Source of the DNA: Pseudomonadota bacterium
GTDB lineage: Bacteria; Pseudomonadota; Gammaproteobacteria; Steroidobacterales; Steroidobacteraceae
Reading direction: 5' to 3'
NCBI GenBank assembly: GCA_016703895.1
Contig: JADJBE010000001.1
Coordinates: 683,501 to 747,500, forward strand
Length of the DNA: 64,000 nt
The notes beneath the pieces were generated by a model. That model was not told the origin of the DNA. It did no database searches and worked only from the letters and a program-made list of their open reading frames with translations. A program made the position numbers and the translations under genes. The first letter of the stretch is position 1; each line of letters begins with the position of its first letter. Shown here piece after piece: positions 17,079 through 25,247 of the stretch.

Positions 17079-18164
17079 CTATTCGGAGACGACGGCGGGC
17101 CGCTCTATGGCCCGCTTCATTCGATGCATTAAGCGTGCGAGCCAAGTCGATGAGTAGACGCGGATTTCTGCATGCTCGCGAATCGCATCGGTCCACTCCA
17201 GCTTGTGCGGCTGCAGATCACCGAGGAAATCGAACTCGCGCTGCTGGCTGTCGAAAACCCGCTGCACCATCGACTGCACGATCAATGCGCCCGGTCTGAT
17301 CTTGGCATGCTGATTATCGAATGACGTCTTCAGTTGACCCACCCAGCCGCGATAGTTGCAGCACAGATTGTAGGCAACCGGTTCGCGATCGATGAACAAC
17401 ACATTACCTAACAACATGCCCTGATCTGCCAGATATGGCAGCAAGGCCTCATTGTAGCGCAGCTCCACGGGCCGACTGGAAATAGCCCGGCCCGCCTCCG
17501 CTTTCCAGCTCCGCGCCTCGATATCGAGTAGCGCCTGCCAGAACTCAGCGACCTGCTGCGGCTCGCTGAACCAACGTATCTCGCTCGTCCCCGCGGCCGC
17601 GGCATCCTTCTCCTGGCGACGCACGCTGTAGCGGAAGGATTTGTTGCGAGTGGCGAGATACTCGTCCCAACTGCCCTGCAAGGGCAGGTACGGTGAGCGT
17701 TCGCTGGGTTGGATCTCGACATGCGATGCATCAAGCGTCGCAGGGTCTTGCAAAGCCGCCGCGGTTCTTGTACCCAACAGAATATTCGGCGCAATCAGCA
17801 CGTGCCAGCGTTTGCGCTGTTGCAGCACCGCCGCGAGCGCGCGCAGTATGACTGCCGGCTCGACACTACTAACGATCTCAGCATGGTAGTTCACAGCGCC
17901 GCCACCCAGCTCCACGGCTTGCAGACTGATTCCCCACACGCGCCGCGACGTCAGTCGGACAGGTAGCACCGCTACCAACTTGCTGTTCTCGAGGCCCAGC
18001 AGTACCTGCACCTCACTACGGACCTGCAGCGCATCGCAACCTAGCGACACCCAGCCGGGCGCCAGCGACGGATTGACGCCAAGTGAATCGCACAAGTCCT
18101 GCCATGTCCCACGGTACTGGGCGAGCGCCGCGTCGATCGGGAGCAACTGCCATTCGATCTGCAT
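17079..18164 (-). CDS. CelD/BcsL-type GNAT acyltransferase
   Basis: The 361-residue protein resembles the 'acetyltransferase involved in cellulose biosynthesis' (GNAT_6/FemAB-like) group. It has a central conserved block YLATRNKSFRYSVRRQEKDA near residues 180-200 and a late block GNVLFIDREPVAYNLCCNYRGW...SFDNQHAKIRPGALI near 270-310, with the FDFLGDLQPHKLEW motif near 325. Such proteins attach acyl or aminoacyl groups and are common in exosortase-A and EPS loci. It is the last gene of the TPR-ACP-hydrolase operon, 3 bases after the aminotransferase. The ACP-bound acyl group made by the operon is a plausible donor, by inference. The stop is TAG at 17079-17081. Confidence 0.78.
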   Translation of the reverse strand: MQIEWQLLPIDAALAQYRGTWQDLCDSLGVNPSLAPGWVSLGCDALQVRSEVQVLLGLENSKLVAVLPVRLTSRRVWGISLQAVELGGGAVNYHAEIVSSVEPAVILRALAAVLQQRKRWHVLIAPNILLGTRTAAALQDPATLDASHVEIQPSERSPYLPLQGSWDEYLATRNKSFRYSVRRQEKDAAAAGTSEIRWFSEPQQVAEFWQALLDIEARSWKAEAGRAISSRPVELRYNEALLPYLADQGMLLGNVLFIDREPVAYNLCCNYRGWVGQLKTSFDNQHAKIRPGALIVQSMVQRVFDSQQREFDFLGDLQPHKLEWTDAIREHAEIRVYSSTWLARLMHRMKRAIERPAVVSE

Positions 18165-18167
18165 CGG

Positions 18168-19289
18168 CTAGGCAGCCTGTGCGGCGGCGCGGATCGCGTT
18201 GCTCAACTTGAGCAATTGCGAATGTCCCAGTGCCTGATGCACAGGCAGCTGGAGCAGGGAGCGTGCATAGCGACGTGTCGTCTCGCAGCCGTGTTGCTCC
18301 GTGAACTCCCAGCGAAAGACCTGAATACCGCTGGCGCGCAGGCTGGCGAAAGCGATGTCACCCCGGTCGAACAGACAGGGCAACACGTAGGGTACGGCAC
18401 CGGCTGGAAGCTCGGACCAGAAAACTCGCACACCTGGCATCGTGCGGATCGCGCGTGCCAACTGCTCGAAGTGCTCGCAACGCTGGTTCTTGATGCGACG
18501 CGCAGAGTCCCGTCGCAGCAGCCAGGCAGCGCTCGCACTAGCGGCAAGTTGCTGACTCGCCGGATCGAATTCGAGCCCACCATCCGTGGCAGAGGCCATT
18601 GTCGATTTCGGCGGTTCAGCGGACGACGCACCAGCCATCGCATGAGCACGCACTCGGGACACGAGTCGCATGCAACTGGCGCCTGGTAAGCGACTGCGCT
18701 CCAGCAGCGACCAGTACTCCCGCAAGCTGCTCGAGCGCGGTGGCAGTTGCACCAGCGGCCTGCGAGGTGCGGCGTTGAACCACAGAGCTCCGCCGTCGTA
18801 GGACGGTAAGAACTTCATAATACTGGCAATACCGGCGTGACCGACGCTACCCACTAACCGTGAATCAATCTGGGTGTAAAAAGCATGCGCACAGTCTTCG
18901 AGCAAAATCAGCTGGTGGGAGTCACACCAAAGGCGCAACGCATCGAGATCTGACGCGGCACCGAAATAGTGTACGGCAATCACTGCTCGCGTGCGGCTGG
19001 TCAAATGCGCTTGCAGATGCTGCACATCAAACGATAAATCCTCTCTAAGCTGATAGAACACCGGCCGCGCGCCGCGCGCTTGAATTGGTGCGGTCATGGC
19101 AAGACAACAGTAAGCCGGCACCAGCACTTCATCGTTCGCGTCGATCCCAAAGGCGGTGAGCGCTCGAGCGATGGCGGCGCGGCCACTTGACGTCAGTTCG
19201 TAATCACGGCCCGCAAGAACAGACTCGCTCAGCGCAGCCCCATTGGCACGCAGCGCGGCGAGGTCGAGCTCCGGATACACTGTGATCAC
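18168..19289 (-). CDS. DegT/DnrJ/EryC1-type aminotransferase
   Basis: This is a 373-residue fold-type I PLP enzyme. It shows LVPAYCCLAMTAPIQARGARPVFYQL near residues 55-80, the aspartate that pairs with the cofactor in ILLEDCAHAF near 133, and the Schiff-base region ASIMKFLPSYDGGALWF near 155-172, where the lysine precedes F-L-P as in the S-x-x-K-x-L-P branch of the family. It overlaps the stop of the upstream glycosyltransferase by 4 bases (ATGA). Family members transaminate keto-sugars or other keto groups. Here it could aminate a sugar of the polysaccharide or a non-sugar group; the substrate is not determined. Confidence 0.82.
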   Translation of the reverse strand: MITVYPELDLAALRANGAALSESVLAGRDYELTSSGRAAIARALTAFGIDANDEVLVPAYCCLAMTAPIQARGARPVFYQLREDLSFDVQHLQAHLTSRTRAVIAVHYFGAASDLDALRLWCDSHQLILLEDCAHAFYTQIDSRLVGSVGHAGIASIMKFLPSYDGGALWFNAAPRRPLVQLPPRSSSLREYWSLLERSRLPGASCMRLVSRVRAHAMAGASSAEPPKSTMASATDGGLEFDPASQQLAASASAAWLLRRDSARRIKNQRCEHFEQLARAIRTMPGVRVFWSELPAGAVPYVLPCLFDRGDIAFASLRASGIQVFRWEFTEQHGCETTRRYARSLLQLPVHQALGHSQLLKLSNAIRAAAQAA

Positions 19290-20566
19290 GCGCCACGCGC
19301 CGCGACGACCCGCTCGAACAAGTCAGCCAGTAGCTCGCATTGGCCACGACGTGAGTAACGACCCACAGCGTTTGTGGCGGCTACCAGCGTCGTCGCCTTG
19401 ATCTTGCCGGTAGCAAAGTCTCCCAACGCCTCGCGCAAGGCCGTCTCACTGTGCAGATCAAACGTGCGGGCGATGCCGGCCGCGAGCGCCTCGCCGGCAG
19501 TGTCGCCATTGGGGTCCGTCAAGCACAGCACCGGTCGCTGCGCCCGAATGTACTCATACAACTTGGCGGGAATCTGATGATTGCAGTTGCGCGCCTGGAA
19601 TAGCAGCAACGCGTCCGCCTGCAGCATTTCGGCGAGCGCGTCCGCATACGGAATCGGCGGGGCGAGCGTGACAATATCGGCGATACCATGCTCCTCAAGA
19701 AGCGGCGCATACGTCGCGTCATGGCCCGAGGCCCGCAGCACGATCCTCACCTTGTCCGCGCGCAGCACATCGGCACGCTTCAATGCCTGCACCGCACGGA
19801 AGAACTCGCTCGGATCGCGATCGGTGGGGTCAAGCAGCCCAGAGTGCAACCAGACCTGCCGACTGTCCTTCACCGGGCTTGTCGATGTGCTGGCCGCCGC
19901 TCGATCAAACTTACCCTCGTCATAGCCATTGCCGATCACGGACCACAGCGGCGTGCGTCTGCCGGGATAGCGCTCGTCGTACATTCGCAGTGTGCTCGGC
20001 GCGGTGAAAACGAGTGCCGCGGCCCGCTCGACCACCTGCTCTTCGATACGCCGGTACACCCGTCGCACGCGTGGATCACTCGGATAATTCTCTTCGGTCA
20101 TCGAATCGCGAAAGTCCGCGACCCACGGCAAGCCGCTGCGGCGTGACACGTCGGCCGCGATAGCGTGTGCGCTCGGAATGGGTGACGTGGACCAGATCAC
20201 GTGGGGACGTTGTCGCCGAATCTCGCGCATCGCGGCGGCGCGACCAAACGTGATCCAACTACCCCAACGGTCCGGCGTTGCCAGAAACTGCGGATAGCGA
20301 CCCGCCAAGGACAGATGGCGCGCGGCGTCCCAAGCTTGGGCTCGTACCACTCTGACTCGCGGATCGATATCACTGAGCTGATCCGACGACGTATCGGGGT
20401 AAGCGCGCGGATGAGCGCTGACGACAGTTGTCTGCCAGCCGAAGTCCGGCAACTGATTGCCGAAAGTCAGCGACCGTTGCAGACCGCTGCTACCGCGCAT
20501 CGGCGGGTAGTGAAAAGCGATCAGGAGCGCGCGTTTGGCTGGGCCAGTATCCATTCGCTCGTCCAA
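19286..20566 (-). CDS. Group 1 (GT4-like) glycosyltransferase
   Basis: This 426-residue GT-B protein begins ALLIAFHYPPMRGSSGLQR, typical of bacterial capsule glycosyltransferases, and has WVADFRDSM near residue 150. The C-terminal nucleotide-binding fold includes DALLLFQARNCNHQIPAKLYEYIRAQRPVLCL near residues 320-350, where the E of Y-E-Y is the usual donor-phosphate contact. The start could be Met1 (20566) or Met5 (20554); both overlap the end of hydrolase 1. It lies inside the ACP/hydrolase operon and probably adds a sugar to the exopolysaccharide or to the acylated product of this operon. Confidence 0.82.
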   Translation of the reverse strand: MDERMDTGPAKRALLIAFHYPPMRGSSGLQRSLTFGNQLPDFGWQTTVVSAHPRAYPDTSSDQLSDIDPRVRVVRAQAWDAARHLSLAGRYPQFLATPDRWGSWITFGRAAAMREIRRQRPHVIWSTSPIPSAHAIAADVSRRSGLPWVADFRDSMTEENYPSDPRVRRVYRRIEEQVVERAAALVFTAPSTLRMYDERYPGRRTPLWSVIGNGYDEGKFDRAAASTSTSPVKDSRQVWLHSGLLDPTDRDPSEFFRAVQALKRADVLRADKVRIVLRASGHDATYAPLLEEHGIADIVTLAPPIPYADALAEMLQADALLLFQARNCNHQIPAKLYEYIRAQRPVLCLTDPNGDTAGEALAAGIARTFDLHSETALREALGDFATGKIKATTLVAATNAVGRYSRRGQCELLADLFERVVAARGA

Positions 20567-21396
20567 TTCTCGAGCTGCGTCTGCCAGCTCTTGCGACTAA
20601 AAGTATGATCCGCGTCTGCCAAATGCTGCCGGGTCAGCGCCGCCTTGCCAAGCGCCGCGAGCCATGCGGGATCTTTGCACGTAACGTCGAGAAACTCGGC
20701 GGCCGTCAGATCGTCACCACTCGTGATCAAGAGCATAGGCTGGTGCCAGCGCTCGACTCCTAACAGCATACGACGCTGGAACGGTGTGCCGTCTTGTGTG
20801 AATTCATCAGCGCGGTGCGCGTGCGACGCAGATCGATCGCGGGCGCGCCGCCAGAACGACAGGTACTCCAGCACCACTTTGCCGATTGAAATCCGACCAC
20901 GCAGTAACTTGCCCCAAAATTCGGGGTCGAGAATGCGCTTGCCATAATAGTGCTTCAGCATCGTTTGTGCCTGCGTCGCCGCTGCCGTGATCCATGGATT
21001 GACCAGCGCGAGTCCACCAACGCGCGCGTCGCGCGCAGCATATAGCAATGCCGCGGAGGCACCATCGCACAGACCCCACAGAATGACCGACTCGACCGTC
21101 GGACAGCGATTCATTAGGCAATCTATCGCGGCTCGTATGTCGTCCCCAACGTCTTCGAAGCCTCGATACTCACCGGCGCTGTCGCCCTGACCGCGATAGT
21201 CGAAACGCAAGACAGGGATACCGCGAGCCGCAAGTGCCCGTGCGAGCAGCTGAAACTGTCGATGGCTACCCACCCGGTACTGCGGCCCGCCGACAACCAG
21301 GCAGACGCCGTAGCGAGTCGCCACGCGCTCAGGAACGCTGAGTATGCCGACCAGCGTGCTATCAGCGCAATCGAATGTCAGCGCGACGTCAGCCAT
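20521..21396 (-). CDS. Alpha/beta hydrolase 1, exosortase A-associated
   Basis: From the ATG at 21396 the protein has 291 residues and begins MADVALTFDCADSTLVGIL. This start has GGAAG 8 bases upstream and is preferred to the TTG at 21438. The fold shows VLRFDYRGQGDS near residues 65-75 and a nucleophile elbow LWGLCDGASAALLY, so the elbow residue is Cys (G-L-C-D-G), which I believe is characteristic of the exosortase-A hydrolase 1 group (TIGR03100 type). A candidate catalytic acid is in LLITSGDDLTAAEF, but no clean late His is assigned here. It overlaps the hydrolase 2 stop by 8 bases. The proposed role is release or transfer of an acyl group from the ACP. Confidence 0.85.
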   Translation of the reverse strand: MADVALTFDCADSTLVGILSVPERVATRYGVCLVVGGPQYRVGSHRQFQLLARALAARGIPVLRFDYRGQGDSAGEYRGFEDVGDDIRAAIDCLMNRCPTVESVILWGLCDGASAALLYAARDARVGGLALVNPWITAAATQAQTMLKHYYGKRILDPEFWGKLLRGRISIGKVVLEYLSFWRRARDRSASHAHRADEFTQDGTPFQRRMLLGVERWHQPMLLITSGDDLTAAEFLDVTCKDPAWLAALGKAALTRQHLADADHTFSRKSWQTQLENWTSEWILAQPNARS

Positions 21397-22237
21397 GCGC
21401 GTGGCTTCCAGTGACTTGGTGAGGTGCGTCAACGACAAACTCGACGGTCGCTGCGATCAGCGCGTCGCTGACGGTGATCTCTGTCGTACTCCAGAAAGCG
21501 GGCCCAATGATTGATCGCTCTACAATGCGGGTGGATCGGGTCGCCGCTAACGACTTCAACACGCGCACCGCAGCGGGACTGAGGCCTTGCTCCGCCCGCG
21601 TTGTCATCTCAAACCAGGCACTAGGTTGCTGACAAGCTGCGAGTGACTGGCTGAGATGCAGCTCCGCCAGATCGTCTGCCAACGATTGACTGAAGGAGTA
21701 TCCGGCGATCTCTGGCAGCGACGCGGTTTCGGCCTCGGTGGCCGCCGTGTCGATCTTCTTGCCCACCAACTTCGCGGCCGCTGCAAGGCGCCGGAACTGA
21801 CTGACGACTACCGCGCCTTCGGGCGCTGGCTGCCACAAAACGAGCGCCTCGGCATCCGCAGCGACTGCCGCCTCAGCAGCCAGCAAGGCACCAAAGCGTA
21901 CTCCTAACAGCACAAGCCGCCGCGCACCAGTCGCGCGGGCATGAGCGGCAACATCTCGGAGGTCCGCGCGCCAATCTTGGAGCCGAGCCGCGGCGAAGTC
22001 GCCGTGACTGTCGCCGGTTCCCGAAAAATCGAACAGAGTGGTACGACACCCAATGGTCGCAAGTCGTTCTGCCAGCAGCACGCAGCAGCGCCTCGAACGG
22101 TTCATTTCTTCGGCGAACGAAGGCACAACAACAACGGTGAGGTCGGCCGCTGCTACGTTTCCAGCCGGCAAGAAATCCAATGTAAAAAGATCACCCCGCG
22201 ATGTCGGAAGAAACGCAGGCCGGCGCACCGCGGTCAT
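21389..22237 (-). CDS. Alpha/beta hydrolase 2, exosortase A-associated
   Basis: The 282-residue alpha/beta-hydrolase-fold protein has VVVVPSFAEEMNRSRR near residues 34-50, the motif FDFSGTGDSHGDF near residue 70, and an elbow LLGVRFGALLAAEA near residue 108. The elbow position that normally holds Ser/Cys holds Arg (G-V-R-F-G), so the protein probably lacks classical hydrolase chemistry. The G-x-R-x-G-A elbow is, to my knowledge, shared by the hydrolase 2 group of exosortase-A loci (TIGR03101 type), so it is not a fresh mutation. It begins with an ATGA overlap on the ACP stop and overlaps hydrolase 1 by 8 bases, implying translational coupling. Confidence 0.85.
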   Translation of the reverse strand: MTAVRRPAFLPTSRGDLFTLDFLPAGNVAAADLTVVVVPSFAEEMNRSRRCCVLLAERLATIGCRTTLFDFSGTGDSHGDFAAARLQDWRADLRDVAAHARATGARRLVLLGVRFGALLAAEAAVAADAEALVLWQPAPEGAVVVSQFRRLAAAAKLVGKKIDTAATEAETASLPEIAGYSFSQSLADDLAELHLSQSLAACQQPSAWFEMTTRAEQGLSPAAVRVLKSLAATRSTRIVERSIIGPAFWSTTEITVSDALIAATVEFVVDAPHQVTGSHAHG

Positions 22238-22491
22238 TCGTCGCCCGTAGCGCCGACCTTACTCTCAATGAAGCGCGCGAGACTGCCTACCGTCTCGAAT
22301 GTCTCGGCCGAGACTTCGTCGTCATCGACCACCACGCCGAAGTCTTCTTCGATTGCCGTGATGATAGCGACGACGGCCATGGAGTCAAACTCCGCAACAC
22401 CACCCAACAAGGGCGTGGCTGCGTCAAAATGGGTTACGCGCTCACCCAGTGACAGAACTCGATCAAGAATACTCAATGTCTCAGCAAGCAA
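22234..22491 (-). CDS. Acyl carrier protein, exosortase A-associated
   Basis: This is an 85-residue acidic helical protein with the phosphopantetheine serine in AEFDSMAVVAIITAIEEDFGV near residues 33-54 (D-S-M in place of the usual D-S-L). The start is the TTG at 22491, preceded by GGAG at suitable distance; no ATG fits. It lies 12 bases after the TPR gene and overlaps hydrolase 2 by ATGA. It must be activated by a 4'-phosphopantetheinyl transferase; the Sfp-type enzyme at 43361-44164 or a host AcpS could do so. It probably carries the acyl group activated by the ligase at 6450-8039. Confidence 0.88.
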   Translation of the reverse strand: MLAETLSILDRVLSLGERVTHFDAATPLLGGVAEFDSMAVVAIITAIEEDFGVVVDDDEVSAETFETVGSLARFIESKVGATGDE

Positions 22492-22503
22492 CCGTTGTCT
22501 CCA

Positions 22504-23247
22504 CTAACTTGATGCGGGTGTATCAGATGTCTTGTCGGCCGGAGCCTGCTGAATCGGTGCCGCCGCGGCCTCGCGACGTGCTTTGATTGCGGCGCGAACG
22601 GTATCGTCGTCGGCTGCGGACCAGGACTTGTTCCGCTGCAGTTTTCGCTTGAGTCCCTGCAACGGATGATTCAATGAATACGCCTCGATAGCGTACTTGC
22701 GCGCCTGCGACCAATTACCCTGATCGGCCTTCAACAGCGCATAGTTGTAAAAAGCGTCGGGCGAATCGCCCAGGAGCGACAACGCACGATCGTATTGTTT
22801 GGCCGCGGCATCAAAGTTCTTGAGTCGGTGGAGGTAGGTTCCGAAGAGCAAGTAGACCATGCCGTCATCGGGTTTAAACCGGGTTGCGCGATCGAAATAG
22901 CACTCGGCTGTGTGCAAGGTGCCCGACGCGCGACCGCCTTGCAGAAAGTAGCGCGTCATCGAATCCAAGGCCGGATGGTGATTGGGAAAGGCACGTAGGA
23001 CGTAATCCAGATCGCCGAGCGGATCAGCTGTACTCTGCCCTTTGCGCAACGTCTGCACGTCGCGATTGAAGTGAGCGCCAACCACGATCGGCATGTACTT
23101 CACACGGTGCTCACCATTGGTGTAATCGTAGGGCCCGTACGGATTTTCCAGTGCCCCGCAGTCGATCTCCGCTTGCGCGAAGGCGCCGGGTGACGACAGT
23201 GCGCTCACTGACAGCAGCAGCGCCAGGATGGCTGTTTTGTGTTGCAT
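22504..23247 (-). CDS. Secreted TPR-repeat protein
   Basis: The 247-residue protein has a clear signal peptide (ALLLSVSALSSPGAFAQA, cleavage near residue 25). Helical tetratricopeptide repeats follow, for example AECYFDRATRFKPDDGMVYLLFGTYL and FDAAAKQYDRALSLLGDSPDAFYNYALLKADQGN, over residues about 110-200. The C-terminal tail is Ala/Gln/Pro-rich. It should sit in the periplasm as a scaffold. It is the first gene of the seven-gene minus-strand operon, and its promoter region holds a CRP-like site. I do not recognise a more specific family. Confidence 0.72.
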   Translation of the reverse strand: MQHKTAILALLLSVSALSSPGAFAQAEIDCGALENPYGPYDYTNGEHRVKYMPIVVGAHFNRDVQTLRKGQSTADPLGDLDYVLRAFPNHHPALDSMTRYFLQGGRASGTLHTAECYFDRATRFKPDDGMVYLLFGTYLHRLKNFDAAAKQYDRALSLLGDSPDAFYNYALLKADQGNWSQARKYAIEAYSLNHPLQGLKRKLQRNKSWSAADDDTVRAAIKARREAAAAPIQQAPADKTSDTPASS

Positions 23248-23323
23248 AACGATTCACCATTCGTCCCACAGACGACCATGGGAGCGAAAGATGTCGATTT
23301 TGCGGCCCTTAGCCCCGGGAGGG

Positions 23324-23341
23324 AAGCGCGAATTCGCGCTT
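23324..23341. promoter_or_regulatory. 18-bp perfect palindrome in a divergent promoter region
   Basis: AAGCGCGAATTCGCGCTT is a perfect palindrome between the TPR gene (minus) and the AsnB-like gene (plus). It could be an operator or a cruciform-type hairpin. On the plus strand it is followed by TACAAT (23341-23346), a possible -10 box, but no matching -35 box is seen. The rest of the 242-base gap holds the CRP-like site at 23373-23388. Confidence 0.45.
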
Positions 23342-23372
23342 ACAATACCTAATGAAGCGGCAATCCCCGCCC

Positions 23373-23388
23373 GGTGACATAGGTCACA
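23373..23388. promoter_or_regulatory. CRP/Clp/Vfr-like binding site (9 of 10 consensus bases)
   Basis: GGTGA-CATAGG-TCACA matches the CRP-family consensus TGTGA-N6-TCACA with one mismatch. It lies about 125 bases upstream of the TPR operon start and about 100 bases upstream of the AsnB-like gene, so it could serve either divergent unit. In some Gammaproteobacteria the CRP homologue Clp is itself a c-di-GMP sensor, which would fit the riboswitch at 16780-16878. That link is inference only. Confidence 0.5.
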
Positions 23389-23489
23389 GTTCGTCAGTCC
23401 CCGCGCGGACACCGGCCACCTGTCTATAGTATTGCGTCTACTGGCGAAAAAGCCGATAAGAACGGCCGCCGAGACAATAGCCAGGAATC

Positions 23490-25247
23490 ATGAACGATAG
23501 CGGAATCTTCGGGCGCCTTGCGCCACGCGATGCACCGAGCCAGAGCGAGCTGACAGGCCCCTCCGTTGCTCGCAGCGAGCAGCTCATGGCGGCCGTGGCG
23601 GGCAAGCCTCGTTGGACCGACTCGGCGTTGCAGGCTGAGGCAGGGCAAGCCGGTCCAGCAGCGGCACTGCTCAGCGCCTATCGTCGCTATGGCGACTCGC
23701 TGCTTGCAAAGATCAGCGGCCATTTCGCCATTGTGTTGTTCGATATTGAAGCCGGCAAGGCGTTGTTTGCGACCGATCGCTTCGTCACGCATCCAATCGC
23801 CTATAGCGTCGACTCGAGCACCGCCCTGCTTGTCGCGTCACGTGCGGATACCGTCGCACGCCAGCCGGGCGTGAATGCCGCGATCAGCCCGCAGAGCATT
23901 TTCAACTACACGTTCTTTCATATGGTCCCGAGCCCCGGGACCGTATACGCGGGCGTCGCTAAACTGGAGCCAGCGACCACCGCTCGCTTTGACGGCCGCA
24001 ATGTTAGGACACAGCGCTACTGGATGCCACGCTACCCGGAACGTTGGCCGAGTGAGGCGGAGATCATCGAGCGCATGCAGCCCATCCTGCTCCGCGCCGT
24101 TGAAGCCGCCGAGCCGGGCGATGCGAGCGGCGCGTTCCTCAGCGGCGGACTCGACAGCTCAACCGTTGTTGGCATGTTAGCGAAAGTGCAGCCTGCCAAG
24201 ACATTCTCGATCGGCTTCAGCGAAGAAGGCTACGACGAGATGGAATATGCGCGCACCAGCGCCAGGCATTTCAAGACCGAGCCAAACGAATACTACGTAC
24301 AGCCGGCCGATGTTGCGGTTGCCGTGCCGCGAATCGCTGCGGCGTATGACGAACCTTTCGGCAATTCCTCCGCCGTCCCGACGATGTTCTGTGCCAGGCT
24401 GGCGGCCCAATCGGGGGTCACACATTTGCTGGCCGGCGATGGTGGCGACGAACTGTTTGGCGGCAACGAGCGCTACGCAAGACAGAAAGTCTTTGAGCGC
24501 TATTCGATGATCCCGCAGCCGTTGCGCAAGTTGCTGCTGGAGCCGCTGCTGCGCAGCCCGTTCGGTGCGCTGCCAGGCATTCCGGGCAAGATGCGCAGTT
24601 ACGCCGAGCAGGCCTCGGTCGGCATGCCCATGCGGCTATTCACTTACAACTTCGTACAGCACCAGGGGCCGGCGCAGATTTTCTCGCCAAGCTTCCTCGA
24701 GGCCGTCTCGGTCACCGAACCCGAGCGCCTGCAGACAGCGGAGTACCAAGCGCCCGCAACGACTGACATCGTCGATCGTATGCTTTATATGGACTGGAAG
24801 TTCGTACTCGCCGACAATGATTTACGCAAGGTGAACACGATGTGCTCGCTCGAAGGCGTGAAGGTCAGCTATCCGATGCTCGACGACGAACTACTGGAAC
24901 TGTCGTTACTCGTCAGTCCCGAGCTCAAAGTTCACGGCACGGAGTTACGTTATCTTTATAAACGGGCGATGCGCGGCTTTTTGCCGGACCGGATCCTCAC
25001 CAAGACCAAGCATGGCTTCGGCCTGCCTTTCGGTCAGTGGCTGAAGAAATCACCGCCGCTGCAGGAACTCGTCAACGACAGTCTGGCGTCATTTGCAAAC
25101 CGTGGCTTTGTGCGGCGCGAATTCAGCGACCAGATTATTGCTGCGCATCGCAGCGGCCAGGCAAACTTCTATGGCACGTTCATCTGGGTGCTGGTACTGC
25201 TGGAACAGTGGTTAGCGGTCCATGCCCCTGCCACTCGCGCTCCTTAA
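23490..25247 (+). CDS. Asparagine-synthase-like protein lacking the glutaminase cysteine
   Basis: The 585-residue protein keeps an intact ATP-pyrophosphatase loop, GAFLSGGLDSSTVVGML near residue 215, and the later GDGGDELFGGNERYARQK block near residue 318. The N-terminus is MNDSGIFGRLAPRD, with no Cys at position 2, so glutamine hydrolysis is not expected. It should therefore amidate a carboxylate with free ammonia, or form another amide with an amine donor. The gene is alone on the plus strand and its stop overlaps the convergent polysaccharide deacetylase stop by 4 bases. It is the third of four AsnB-like proteins in the window, and the only one of the two Cys-less copies with a normal synthetase loop. 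Confidence 0.8.
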   Translation: MNDSGIFGRLAPRDAPSQSELTGPSVARSEQLMAAVAGKPRWTDSALQAEAGQAGPAAALLSAYRRYGDSLLAKISGHFAIVLFDIEAGKALFATDRFVTHPIAYSVDSSTALLVASRADTVARQPGVNAAISPQSIFNYTFFHMVPSPGTVYAGVAKLEPATTARFDGRNVRTQRYWMPRYPERWPSEAEIIERMQPILLRAVEAAEPGDASGAFLSGGLDSSTVVGMLAKVQPAKTFSIGFSEEGYDEMEYARTSARHFKTEPNEYYVQPADVAVAVPRIAAAYDEPFGNSSAVPTMFCARLAAQSGVTHLLAGDGGDELFGGNERYARQKVFERYSMIPQPLRKLLLEPLLRSPFGALPGIPGKMRSYAEQASVGMPMRLFTYNFVQHQGPAQIFSPSFLEAVSVTEPERLQTAEYQAPATTDIVDRMLYMDWKFVLADNDLRKVNTMCSLEGVKVSYPMLDDELLELSLLVSPELKVHGTELRYLYKRAMRGFLPDRILTKTKHGFGLPFGQWLKKSPPLQELVNDSLASFANRGFVRREFSDQIIAAHRSGQANFYGTFIWVLVLLEQWLAVHAPATRAP

